In this document: in pieces, positions 10,708 to 20,861 of the stretch | How positions within the stretch are numbered: the stretch's first letter is position 1 | How the letters are laid out: every line of letters starts with the position of its first letter | Source: Deltaproteobacteria bacterium | Lineage (GTDB): Bacteria > Myxococcota_A > Polyangia > Polyangiales > Houyiibacteriaceae | Assembly: GCA_017644045.1 (NCBI GenBank) | Contig: JAEPMI010000001.1 | Coordinates: 302,470 to 366,469 of the forward strand | Length of the DNA stretch: 64,000 nucleotides | Direction: 5' to 3' | Notes under the pieces: generated by a model | Databases searched by the model: none | Told to the model about the DNA's origin: nothing | Seen by the model: only the letters and a program-made list of their open reading frames with translations | Translations under genes and position numbers: made by a program

Positions 10708-12087
10708 ATGCGTCCGTCACGACTCAGCTGCTGCCTCCTCTTCCTCGCCGCGTGCGAGTGCGGGAGCACTCCGGGTCCGACGGATCCGCGGACGGACCCT
10801 TCGGGCGAGCCGGCCGCTACGCCCGCCGTGGCCGAGCCAGAGCCCCCGCGCTTCCCGGGCTACCCGACGCTGGACACCTCGGGCCTCGGCATGGCTCCGC
10901 AGCGCTACCGGCACGTGGTCCCACGCCTGAGCCCGCCGACCGGCTTCCGCTTCCGGAACCTCATCTACGAAGCGAACAACATGACCCTCCGCGGCCCCCG
11001 CGGAGAGAACGAGCTCTACGAGTCCACCGGCACCGAGATCGCCGATCGCTGGCGCGAATCCTCGGCGGGCGTCCGCAAGGTCTTCGCCCTCCGTGACGCC
11101 CTCTTCAGCCAGCAGGACCACCCGATCGATCACGACCCGGTCGCGGTGATGATGCCGCCGAGCTGGGTCACGGTGGCGGTCGCCGAGTCGATGGCGGGTC
11201 AGACCATTCAACCCGTGACCGCCCCGCCGCTCGACGACGACGACGCCTGGGCCGCCATCGACACGCCGGCGGCTCTCTTCGGGTCCTTCCCCGTGAGCGA
11301 GCGATTGCACGAGGAGGCCACGCGACCGAGGACCGTGCTCGCCCCCGAGCGACTCCGGGTGACGAACGCACGGCGGACGGTGCGATCGCTCGCCGCGGAC
11401 GCCCAGGCGATGATCGCCGCCGCCGCCGATGGACCCGAGGCCGTAGCCGCCGCGGGCGCCGAACGGATCTCGCTCGCCGACCGGCTCTACTTCGGCGAAC
11501 GGCTCCGTCGCGAGCACATGATCCTCATCTCGGTGGAGAACCCGAATCGCCACGAGATCGTCGAGGAGGCGAAGGGGCTCACGGTCCACGGGCGCGAGCT
11601 CCCGGACGAAGCGGTCGCCATCGCGCGGCGCGCCATCTACCGGCGACGACTGGCGGACGGCGACCTGGCCATCGAGCGCTACGATCTCACGCGACGCGAC
11701 GAACGGGAGCGGGCGATCGCCATGCTCGAGGCGGTCATCCCCCAGGAAGGCGAGGCGGTCGCCGGCGAAGCGAGGCTCTGGCTCTGGGTCCACGGCGGCC
11801 TCGACGCACGGGGCATCGGCGGGCGCGATGCGGCGGCGTTCATCGAACGCTTTCGCGGCGAGGTCGCCGAGGCGAACGTGGACGTCGATCGCCTCGACTA
11901 CCTCTCGAAGCCGCACGTTCGGATCGGTGGGCAGCACGTGGCCGCGCAGCTCGATGCGATGGCGCGCCGGTACCAGGGGCTCGATCTCCCCCTCAGCCTG
12001 AACGTGGGCAGTCGCTTCCTCGAACGGCTCTTCGAGGAGCTCGAAGAGCGGCGCGTTCGACGCGAGGCGCGGGCCGAGCCGGACTGA
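10708..12087 (+). CDS. Putative lipoprotein of unknown function
   Basis: 459 residues. The ATG at 10708 gives a signal peptide with lipobox LAAC (C16), then a linker rich in Pro, Thr and Asp. The mature part is mixed alpha/beta, with a central acidic LDDDDAWAAIDTP stretch and an alpha-helical, Arg/Glu-rich C-terminus (LFEELEERRVRREARAEPD). I recognise no domain. It stands apart from the next gene by a 119-bp gap that probably contains the promoter of the hybrid kinase. Confidence 0.6.
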   Translation: MRPSRLSCCLLFLAACECGSTPGPTDPRTDPSGEPAATPAVAEPEPPRFPGYPTLDTSGLGMAPQRYRHVVPRLSPPTGFRFRNLIYEANNMTLRGPRGENELYESTGTEIADRWRESSAGVRKVFALRDALFSQQDHPIDHDPVAVMMPPSWVTVAVAESMAGQTIQPVTAPPLDDDDAWAAIDTPAALFGSFPVSERLHEEATRPRTVLAPERLRVTNARRTVRSLAADAQAMIAAAADGPEAVAAAGAERISLADRLYFGERLRREHMILISVENPNRHEIVEEAKGLTVHGRELPDEAVAIARRAIYRRRLADGDLAIERYDLTRRDERERAIAMLEAVIPQEGEAVAGEARLWLWVHGGLDARGIGGRDAAAFIERFRGEVAEANVDVDRLDYLSKPHVRIGGQHVAAQLDAMARRYQGLDLPLSLNVGSRFLERLFEELEERRVRREARAEPD

Positions 12088-12110
12088 CATCGCCGGTTCG
12101 TTAACCACCC

Positions 12111-12170
12111 CCTAACGTTCGAATTCACCTACACGACCCATCTGGACGTGGACGCTCCTGGCCGTATGCT
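12111..12170 (+). promoter_or_regulatory. Candidate promoter/operator region for the hybrid kinase
   Basis: TGGACG (12143-12148) and TATGCT (12165-12170) are spaced 16 bp, a weak sigma70-like match. Just upstream is an AT-richer stretch with a short inverted repeat CGTTA/TAACG (around 12111-12117 and 12111+14). Both assignments are tentative. Confidence 0.25.
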
Positions 12171-12206
12171 CTTCGCCGATGCCCCCCGTCGGCGCATGAG
12201 AGACGA

Positions 12207-15200
12207 GTGAACGCAACCTCACACCATTCGCCCCCGCTCCACGTGGTCGGCGTCGGGGCCTCCGCCGGCGGCCTCGAGGCGCTGCGGGATCTCGTCGAGC
12301 ACCTCGGGTCGCACTCGATGGCGCTGGTCGTCGTGCAGCACCTCGCCCCCGAGTACGAGACGATGATGGACCAGATCCTGGCCCGTCACACCGACATGGA
12401 CGTCGCGCTGGTCTCCAACGGCGTCGCCGTCGAGCCGGGCCACATCTACCTGATCCCTCCGGGCAAGGAGATGATCATGTCCTCGGGTCGGCTCCTGCTG
12501 ACCGACCGAGACGAGAACGAGAACCCGAACCTCCCCATCGACACGTTCTTTCGTTCGTTGGCGCAGGAGCTCCGGGAACGCGCCATCGCGATCGTGCTGA
12601 GCGGCACCGGTCGCGACGGGTCGCGGGGCATCCGCGCCGTGCACGAGGCCGGTGGTCTGACGCTCGCGCAGACCGCGAGCTCCGCCCAGTTCGACGCCAT
12701 GCCGCGCGCGGCGGTGGACACCGGCTGCGTGGACCTCGAGCTCGACCCGGAGAAGATGGGCCGCGCAATCCTCCGCTACGCCCAGGTCGACGCGCAGGCG
12801 CCGGAGAAGCTGAGCGCCCCCGAGGAGAGCCTGCACGCCATTCTCGAGACGCTCCGTCGCCGCTCGGGGATCGACTTCCGGCAGTACAAGGACTCCACCA
12901 TCCTCCGTCGGCTCCAGCGACGGATGGCCCTCGGTCGGATCGACGACGTCGACCAGTACGCCGACCGCGTCGCCATGGACCCGACGGAAGCGGACGCGCT
13001 CTACCGCGATCTCCTGGTCGGCGTGACGCGCTTCTTCCGCGACGACGAAGCCTGGGACCAGGTGGCCGACTACGTCGACACGCTCGTCGGCCGAACGACC
13101 GACACCGGCGACGAGCTCCGGGTGTGGGTCGCCGGCTGCGCCACCGGTCCGGAGGCGTACACGATGGCCATCCTCTTCGGGGAGGCCTTCCGCCGTCGTC
13201 AGATGGAGCCGCGCGTGAAGATCTTCGCGACGGACGTCCACCGCCAGCTCCTCGAGCGCGCGAGCCAGGGCATCTACGACGACGAGAGTCTGGAGGGCGT
13301 GCCCGACGAGCTCCGCGAGCGCTGGTTCGTGAGCCGCCGGCCGGGTGCCTCGGTCGTCGTGCCGGCGTTGCGCGACATGATCATCTTCGCGCACCACGAC
13401 GTGACGCGGGACCCGCCGTTCACGCGACTCGATCTGCTGAGCTGCCGGAACATGCTCATCTACCTGCGACCGGCGGCGCAGCAGCGGGTGCTCACCCTCT
13501 TCCACTTCGCGCTCAAGGCGTCCGGGCTCCTCTTCCTCGGGCCGAGCGAGAGCCCCGGCAAGCTCGAGGACGAGTTCGTGTCGCTGGACACCCGGTGGAA
13601 GCTCTATCGGAAGCGTCGCGACGTCCGACTTCGAGGTGTGCTCCGCGCGCCGCAGAGCATTCGTGGCCGGCGCCCGGGTCCCCTGCCGACCGAGGTCCGA
13701 AGCGACGCAGGACTCCGCGCGAGGGACCGGCTCCTCGCTCGCTTCGCTCCGCCCTCGGTCGTGATCAACGCGCTCGGCGAGGTCGAGCACACCATGGTCG
13801 GTGGCGGTCGCTTCCTCGACGCCCGCGACGGCGAGTTCTCCCACCGGCTGCTCGACATGCTGAGCGGCACGCTCCGCACGGCCGTCTCCGCGGCCACCCA
13901 CCGGGCGTGGCGCCGCGGTGTGAGCACGAGCTATCCCGACGTGACCGTGCAGCTCGACGGCGAGACCCGCACGGTCGACCTGCACGTGGAGCCGCTGACC
14001 CCGAGCGCGGGGGAGCAGAGCTCGCTGGTGATCAGCTTCATCCTCCGGCCGCTCGAGAGCGAGGCGAGCGCGGAGTCGCAGTCGCCGAGCCAGCTCGCGG
14101 TCGATCGGGTGAACGCGCTGGAGGACCAGCTCGCGGTCACCAAGGAGAACCTCCAGGCCGCGCTCGAGGAGATGGAGACCTCGAACGAAGAGCTGCAGGC
14201 GACCAACGAGGAGCTGATCGCCTCCAACGAGGAGCTCCAGAGCACCAACGAGGAGCTCAGCTCGGTCAACGAGGAGCTGGTGACGGTCAACGCCGAGCAC
14301 CAGGAGAAGATCGTCGAGCTGCAGACGATGACGGCGGACCTCGAGAACCTGCTCTCGAGCACGGAGGTCCACGTCCTCTTCCTCGACGACACGCTCTGCA
14401 TTCGCCGCTTCACCCCGCACGTCGGCGAGCTCTTCCGCATCAAGAAGGCGGACATCGGTCGGCCCATCGCCGACTTCCGCCATCGCCTCGACTCCGAGGT
14501 GCTCATCGAAGAGGCCCAGCAAGTGCTCGAGTCGAGCGAGCCGGTGACCCTGGATCTCGGTGAGCTGGACACGGAGGGGCGCTACATCGTCCGCATCCTC
14601 CCCTACGTGATGGAGGGCAAGACCGAAGGCGTGGTCTTCACCTTCCTCGACGTGACTCTCCTCCGGCAGGCGCAGCGCGAGCGGGAGCGACTGACCGACG
14701 TGGTGGCCGCGACGCCGGACTTCGTCGGTACCGCCAGCCCGCTCGGGAAGGTGCTCACCGTCAACGAGGGCGGCCGACGGATGCTCGGTTACGAGCCCGA
14801 CGACGACCTTCCCGAGAACATCACCGACTTCCACCCGGAGTGGGCCGCCGAGCTCCTGCGCGACCACGCGATCCCCTACGCGCTCGAGCACGGCTCGTGG
14901 CTCGGGGACAGCGCGATGCTCGGGATCGACGGCGAGGAGATCCCCGTCTCACAGCTCATCCTCGCGCACTCCGAGGACGGCGCCGGCGAGCGCTTCATCT
15001 CGACGATCGCCCGCGACCTGACCGAGGTGCAGGAGCACGCGCGGGAGCTCGAGGAAGCCGACCGGCGCAAGGACGTCTTCCTGGCCACGCTCTCCCACGA
15101 GCTGCGCAACCCGCTGCACGCCATCCAGACCGCGGCGCAGCTGCTCGAGGCCGGTGGGGCCGACCAGCTCGACCGCACCCTCCCGGTGCTTCGTCGCCAG

Positions 15201-16160
15201 GGAGAGAACCTCGAGCGGCTCCTCGAGGACCTGCTCGACGTCTCCCGGATCACCGCGGGCCAGGTGCACCTCCGCCTCGAGCGGGTGGACCTCGGCGAGC
15301 GGCTGCAGGCGGCCGCAGAGGCGGTCCACGCGACCCACCCGGAGGCGAACCTCCAGCTCGCCCTCCCGGAGGGCGTGGCGATCGACGCCGACCCGACGCG
15401 ACTCGAGCAGATGGTGAGCAACCTGCTCTCGAACGCCGTGAAGTACTCGCCCACGGGCAGCCCCGTGCGGCTCGACGCCGTTCAGCACGATGGGTGGGTC
15501 GAGATCGTCATCGAAGACGAAGGGCAGGGGCTCAGCGAGGAAGACCTCAGCCACATCTTCGAGCCCTTCGTGCGGCAGGGCGACACTCAGGCCGCGCCAG
15601 GGCTCGGTCTCGGCCTCGCGCTGGTGCGCCAGCTGGCCCACCTCCACGGCGGCGCGATCCACGCCAGCTCGAAGGGCCTCGGCGAGGGCAGCAGCTTCAC
15701 GCTCCGGCTCCCCTGCGACGCCTACAGCCCGGTGAAGGAGCCCCGCCCCATCAGCGACTCACCGAAGTCGAACGGCATCGGCAAGAGCAGCGGCCGTGGC
15801 TACCGCTCGGTGCTGGTCATCGACGACAACCGCGACGCCACCGAGATGCTCTCGCAGCTCCTCGAGAGCCGTGAGTTCGAGGTCCACGTCGCCAGCACGT
15901 TCGAAGAAGGCTGGGCAGCGATCCAGTCGCTCACGCCGGACGTGGCGCTCGTCGACATCGGGCTCCCGGACGGCTCGGGCCTCGACATCGCGCGGCGCCT
16001 CGGCGACGCCGACGAGCGCCCTTCGCTGCTCGTCGCGGTCAGCGGCTACGGCCAGGACGACGACATCACGTGCTCGATGCAGGCCGGCTTCGACCAGCAC
16101 CTGGTCAAGCCGCTGCGAGTCGACGACCTGCTCTCGATCCTCGAGCCCGCCCACGACTGA
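12207..16160 (+). CDS. CheB-CheR-PAS-histidine kinase-receiver hybrid
   Basis: A 1317-residue cytoplasmic sensor combining chemotaxis and phosphorelay modules. Order: CheB methylesterase about 9-185 (S19 in GASAGG, H45 in VQHLAP); CheR N-terminal part 205-262 and methyltransferase 268-455 (WVAGCATGPEAYTMAIL binds SAM, and the LLSCRNMLIYL block is present); coiled coil 636-713 with repeated NEELQ/NEEL; two PAS domains about 714-825 and 828-942; HisKA with H964 in SHELRNPLH; HATPase about 1050-1170 (NLLSNAVKYSP); receiver 1200-1315 with D1250 (LVDIGLPDGSG) and K in VKPL. The GTG start follows GACGA. All catalytic residues I can identify are kept. No receptor or other che gene is adjacent, so the substrate of the methylation domains is unknown. 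A broken relative lies at 5301-6173. Confidence 0.92.
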   Translation: MNATSHHSPPLHVVGVGASAGGLEALRDLVEHLGSHSMALVVVQHLAPEYETMMDQILARHTDMDVALVSNGVAVEPGHIYLIPPGKEMIMSSGRLLLTDRDENENPNLPIDTFFRSLAQELRERAIAIVLSGTGRDGSRGIRAVHEAGGLTLAQTASSAQFDAMPRAAVDTGCVDLELDPEKMGRAILRYAQVDAQAPEKLSAPEESLHAILETLRRRSGIDFRQYKDSTILRRLQRRMALGRIDDVDQYADRVAMDPTEADALYRDLLVGVTRFFRDDEAWDQVADYVDTLVGRTTDTGDELRVWVAGCATGPEAYTMAILFGEAFRRRQMEPRVKIFATDVHRQLLERASQGIYDDESLEGVPDELRERWFVSRRPGASVVVPALRDMIIFAHHDVTRDPPFTRLDLLSCRNMLIYLRPAAQQRVLTLFHFALKASGLLFLGPSESPGKLEDEFVSLDTRWKLYRKRRDVRLRGVLRAPQSIRGRRPGPLPTEVRSDAGLRARDRLLARFAPPSVVINALGEVEHTMVGGGRFLDARDGEFSHRLLDMLSGTLRTAVSAATHRAWRRGVSTSYPDVTVQLDGETRTVDLHVEPLTPSAGEQSSLVISFILRPLESEASAESQSPSQLAVDRVNALEDQLAVTKENLQAALEEMETSNEELQATNEELIASNEELQSTNEELSSVNEELVTVNAEHQEKIVELQTMTADLENLLSSTEVHVLFLDDTLCIRRFTPHVGELFRIKKADIGRPIADFRHRLDSEVLIEEAQQVLESSEPVTLDLGELDTEGRYIVRILPYVMEGKTEGVVFTFLDVTLLRQAQRERERLTDVVAATPDFVGTASPLGKVLTVNEGGRRMLGYEPDDDLPENITDFHPEWAAELLRDHAIPYALEHGSWLGDSAMLGIDGEEIPVSQLILAHSEDGAGERFISTIARDLTEVQEHARELEEADRRKDVFLATLSHELRNPLHAIQTAAQLLEAGGADQLDRTLPVLRRQGENLERLLEDLLDVSRITAGQVHLRLERVDLGERLQAAAEAVHATHPEANLQLALPEGVAIDADPTRLEQMVSNLLSNAVKYSPTGSPVRLDAVQHDGWVEIVIEDEGQGLSEEDLSHIFEPFVRQGDTQAAPGLGLGLALVRQLAHLHGGAIHASSKGLGEGSSFTLRLPCDAYSPVKEPRPISDSPKSNGIGKSSGRGYRSVLVIDDNRDATEMLSQLLESREFEVHVASTFEEGWAAIQSLTPDVALVDIGLPDGSGLDIARRLGDADERPSLLVAVSGYGQDDDITCSMQAGFDQHLVKPLRVDDLLSILEPAHD

Positions 16161-16203
16161 ACGTCCCGTTGGATGGGCCGGGCGACCGTGGTAGGTCCAG
16201 GGG

Positions 16204-17283
16204 ATGGAAGAGACCATCCCGGTCGTCGACCTGGACGACCTCCGCCGCGAGGGCGGTGCCGATCGCGCCGCCGACGCCCTGAACGAAGCCTTTGGCCAGT
16301 ACGGACTGGTGTACGTGCGCAACCACGGCATCGAGGTCGAGCGCCTCGAGCGCTTCTACGACCGCTGGGTGGAGCTCACCGAGCGCGCCGCGGACGAGAA
16401 GCGTTCCTGGGCCCGTCCCGACGTCTGGTACCAGCGCGGCTGGACCCCGCCGAACACCGAGCAGGCGGTCGTCGCCGGCGGTCAGCCGGACTTCAAGGAG
16501 TGCTACTTCGTCGCGCCCTTGGAGCTCGACGAGCGCTGCCGGCTGATGTTCCCGGAGATCTACGCCGAGAACAGCTGGCCCGAGAACGCAGGCGATTGGC
16601 GCGAGGACTACCTGGCCCTCGGCACCGCGGTCCACGAGGTCGGGATGGACCTCCTGCGCGCGTGCGCCAAGGCGCTCGACCTGCCGGAGACCACCTTCTC
16701 CGAGGCGACCAAGGGCGGCCCCCACGTCACCCGCGCGCTCCGCTACCTCGCGCTCGACGAGAGCCAGGTCGGCACCGACATCGTCTGGGGCGAGGAACAC
16801 ACGGACTTCAACCTGCTCACGCTCCTCCCGGGCGGTCGCTTCTACGATCCCGCCGGCAAGCGCTGCGAGCGCCCCGATCCCGAAGCCGGCCTCTACCTCC
16901 GCGCCCGTGCCACCGACGAGCACCCGAAGGGCCGCATGGTCCACGGCCGCCCGCCCGCCGGCTGTCTGGTGGCCCAGGTGGGCCAGCAGCTCGAGATCCT
17001 CACCGGTGGCCGCTACCAAGCGACCCCGCACGTGATCACGCCCCCGAAGCAGCCGGCGTACACCCGGACCGCGCTCGCGCACTTCATCCACCTGCACTCC
17101 GAGCGCCGGCTCTTCCCGCACGAGAAGTTCCTCAGCGAGGAGACGATTCTCGCGTATGGGCCGCCGGTGCTCGCGGGGACCTACGGGCTGAAGACGCTCG
17201 TCGACATCGGCCTGGCGCCGAAGGACGCGCTGAACAAGCTCGGGTACCACCACTACGACCGCCTGGCCGACGCGCGGTCGTAG
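16204..17283 (+). CDS. 2-oxoglutarate/Fe(II) oxygenase, isopenicillin N synthase-like
   Basis: Cytoplasmic non-haem iron dioxygenase of 359 residues. The N-terminal DIOX_N-like part is VVDLDDLRREGGA...LVYVRNHGIE, and the C-terminal jelly roll carries the iron triad H199/D201 (EEHTDFNLLTLLPGG) and H276 (TPHVITPP). The 2OG-binding Arg is probably R288 (TRTALAHF), lacking the usual R-x-S Ser. The family includes enzymes from antibiotic, hormone and amino acid hydroxylation pathways; nothing nearby suggests the substrate. It begins 43 bp after the hybrid kinase. Confidence 0.85.
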   Translation: MEETIPVVDLDDLRREGGADRAADALNEAFGQYGLVYVRNHGIEVERLERFYDRWVELTERAADEKRSWARPDVWYQRGWTPPNTEQAVVAGGQPDFKECYFVAPLELDERCRLMFPEIYAENSWPENAGDWREDYLALGTAVHEVGMDLLRACAKALDLPETTFSEATKGGPHVTRALRYLALDESQVGTDIVWGEEHTDFNLLTLLPGGRFYDPAGKRCERPDPEAGLYLRARATDEHPKGRMVHGRPPAGCLVAQVGQQLEILTGGRYQATPHVITPPKQPAYTRTALAHFIHLHSERRLFPHEKFLSEETILAYGPPVLAGTYGLKTLVDIGLAPKDALNKLGYHHYDRLADARS

Positions 17284-17329
17284 GTCCGGAGGCACGACCT
17301 CCCTCGCACTTCTTCGAGGGCTCCTTGCG

Positions 17330-17386
17330 GGAACAGGGTGAGGGTCAGGGCGAGGGTGAGGGTGAGGAGTCCGCCGTTGGCGGACT
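17330..17386. repeat. GAGGGT/GAGGGC hexamer repeat plus hairpin between convergent genes
   Basis: About six hexamer units (AGGGTG, AGGGTC, AGGGCG types) run from 17336 to 17366. A perfect 8-bp hairpin (AGTCCGCC-GTT-GGCGGACT, 17368-17386) follows, overlapping the stop of the leftward gene by one codon. It may end transcription from both directions although no T-tract is present. The hexamer family recurs at 22880-23035, 24287-24340 and 38093-38415. Confidence 0.6.
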
Positions 17387-18083
17387 AACGAGCTCGGACG
17401 CTCGCGCGCCCGCCTCGCGAGGCCCGAGCGCTCCCGCGCGCCGGCGCCGACCCGCGGACGCTCACCGAGCTCCGAGGCGCCGACCCGGCGACGCTCACCG
17501 AGCTCCGCGGCGCAGGCCCGGCCACGCTCACCGAGCTGCGGGGTGCGGGCCCGCGGACGCTCACCGAGCTGCGCGGCGCAGGCCCAGAGCGCACGACCAC
17601 CGACGACCTGGGCGCCGGGCCGGTTCGCACCACCGGGCCTCCGCGCGACCGGACGACCGTCCGTGGACGCACGTTGGAGCGAACCACGACGCCAGCCCGA
17701 GGCCGGGGCTGCGGCCGGACGACCACGCGCCGCCGCGGGTGGACGTAGGTCACGTTCGAGCGATAGCCGGGCGCGACCCAACGGCCGGCGACGTAGGTGT
17801 AGCCGCCGTTGACGACCACCCAGCCGCCCGGATCCCAGACGTAGCCGACGGTCGGCGGCACATCCCAGTACCCGGCGACCCACTCGTAGTCGTAGCCGTT
17901 CCAGTGCCAATAGCCGTCGACCCAGACGTAGCCGGAGTTGGGCGAGACCGTCGCGACCTCGACGACGGGCGCCGGCGGTCGCACGGCCACGGTGGTGGTG
18001 CGGGTGGTGACGTAGCCCATGCAACCGCTGCAGAGCGCCAACGCGAAGGCGAGACCGATCACGGCGAGGATGCGAAGAGACAT
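17385..18083 (-). CDS. YXWGXW-type repeat lipoprotein
   Basis: 232 residues. A lipoprotein signal (C21 after LCSG) precedes a domain with Trp/Tyr-rich repeats: VWVDGYWHWNGYDYEWVAGYW, VWDPGGWVVVNGGYTYVAGRW. These match the YXWXGXW repeats found in uncharacterised outer-membrane-associated proteins. From about residue 130 the protein is basic and repetitive, with 5-6 copies of an 11-residue unit close to GPAPRSSVSV and ending in Arg/Ala/Ser-rich low complexity. Function unknown; surface or cell-wall association is inferred from the signal and basic tail. Confidence 0.75.
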   Translation of the reverse strand: MSLRILAVIGLAFALALCSGCMGYVTTRTTTVAVRPPAPVVEVATVSPNSGYVWVDGYWHWNGYDYEWVAGYWDVPPTVGYVWDPGGWVVVNGGYTYVAGRWVAPGYRSNVTYVHPRRRVVVRPQPRPRAGVVVRSNVRPRTVVRSRGGPVVRTGPAPRSSVVVRSGPAPRSSVSVRGPAPRSSVSVAGPAPRSSVSVAGSAPRSSVSVRGSAPARGSARASRGGRASVRAR

Positions 18084-18346
18084 CGATGGCTCCTCCGGGA
18101 AGCCCGGCCGGAAAGGTGCGTCTGGTCGGAGACCCGCGCCATGGGGGGTGATGTCGTTTTCCCTGCGGGCCGCCCGGGCTCTATTGAACCAGATTCATCC
18201 GATCTCGGAATCAGCCAAAACGGTCTTTATCCACGGCTATCATGCGCCAATTCTGGCGTAAATGCTTTCTGCGAGGTCCGGAAAACTCAGTTTTCCGGTG
18301 AAACTCGAGGCCTTCACCTCGGTGCCGCCAGTGGGTGCAGCAGCCG
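18084..18346. promoter_or_regulatory. AT-rich regulatory island with three inverted repeats
   Basis: Between two leftward genes, bases 18181-18300 are markedly poorer in GC than the window. They contain an operator-like palindrome (GATTC...GAATC, 18192-18212), a hairpin CGCCA-ATTC-TGGCG (18245-18258), and a perfect 21-nt inverted repeat CCGGAAAACT-C-AGTTTTCCGG (18278-18298). The last lies about 50 nt after the stop of the gene at 18347 and could be its terminator; the others probably belong to the promoter of the lipoprotein gene. Confidence 0.5.
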
Positions 18347-19168
18347 CTACAACGGCGCCGGGATGCTCAGGCGCGGGGGCGGGCCGGCGGTCTTGATGAG
18401 GTCGAAGACCGAGCGGGGGATCGTCGCCGTCGGGCCCGGGCCGAAGGGGTTCAGGTAGAGGGCATCGACCTGGGTCTGATTCTGGAGCTCGACGCAGAGG
18501 CCCTCGCCGTTGACCACCATCCGCTTCACCTGCTGGCGGAGCTGAGGGTCGAGGGCGTTGACGAACGCCGCGTAGGAGTCGGGCGTGGTGCAGGCGACGC
18601 CGGGCTGGTCGTAGCCGTCGTGGCCGGCCTTGGCGATCATCCGGCCGTCGCCGAAGAGGGGGAGGTACCAGGCGTCGAGCGCGCGCATCCGCGCGAGGAT
18701 CTCGCCGTTGGTGGCGATCGAATCGGCCGCCGCGACGGCGCGCTCGAGCGAGACCGCCTCGGCCCAGCGGACGAGCTGGTCGAAGCTCTGGCGGTCGAAG
18801 TCGAGCCGGTCGTCTTCGAAGCCGCCGCCGTTGATGACGACGTAGCTGGCCACCTCCGGCAGCCTGCGGAAGAGCGCATCACCGCGAACGCCGCTGACGT
18901 AGCAACCCAGGAGCGTGCCATTGCGGGTGGCCTGAATGGCCGTGCCCTGCTCGGTGAAGATCCAGACCTCGTCGGCCGGGACCTGGGTCCGGGACCCGAG
19001 CGAGACCTTCCGGGCGTCCGCCACCTCGCTGCCTTCGAAGAGGGAGATCGGCGCGAGCCACTCCTTGTGCGCCATGAACTCCCGCAGGACCTGGCTGGTG
19101 TCGGCGTCACCGCGCGCCTGAGCGAGGCGAACGGCCCGAGGCCGGGACATGGGCGGGGGGGGGATCAT
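18347..19168 (-). CDS. Hypothetical protein
   Basis: 273 residues, no family recognised. It has no clear signal peptide or membrane helix. Segments such as VWIFTEQGTAIQATRNG, GDALFRRLPEVASYVVINGGG and KAGHDGYDQPGVACTTPDSYAAFV suggest a globular alpha/beta protein; the C-terminus is Pro-rich. The start may be 19168 (MIPPPP) or 19150 (MSRPRAV), neither with a good ribosome site. It follows the aldehyde dehydrogenase on the same strand with a 33-bp gap, so co-transcription is possible. Confidence 0.55.
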   Translation of the reverse strand: MIPPPPMSRPRAVRLAQARGDADTSQVLREFMAHKEWLAPISLFEGSEVADARKVSLGSRTQVPADEVWIFTEQGTAIQATRNGTLLGCYVSGVRGDALFRRLPEVASYVVINGGGFEDDRLDFDRQSFDQLVRWAEAVSLERAVAAADSIATNGEILARMRALDAWYLPLFGDGRMIAKAGHDGYDQPGVACTTPDSYAAFVNALDPQLRQQVKRMVVNGEGLCVELQNQTQVDALYLNPFGPGPTATIPRSVFDLIKTAGPPPRLSIPAPL

Positions 19169-19201
19169 GCGCGGGCTGGGGGTCGATGACCCCAGCGCGA
19201 A

Positions 19202-20755
<1,554 letters not shown>

Positions 20756-20861
20756 GGGTCCTCTGTGCGCCGAGGCCCCGAAACCGCCAATGAGTTCGCT
20801 CAGGGGGCGCCCTCGGCGCGGGCAGACGGTGGCCCACCGGTCGTGGCATCGTCCGTACCGG

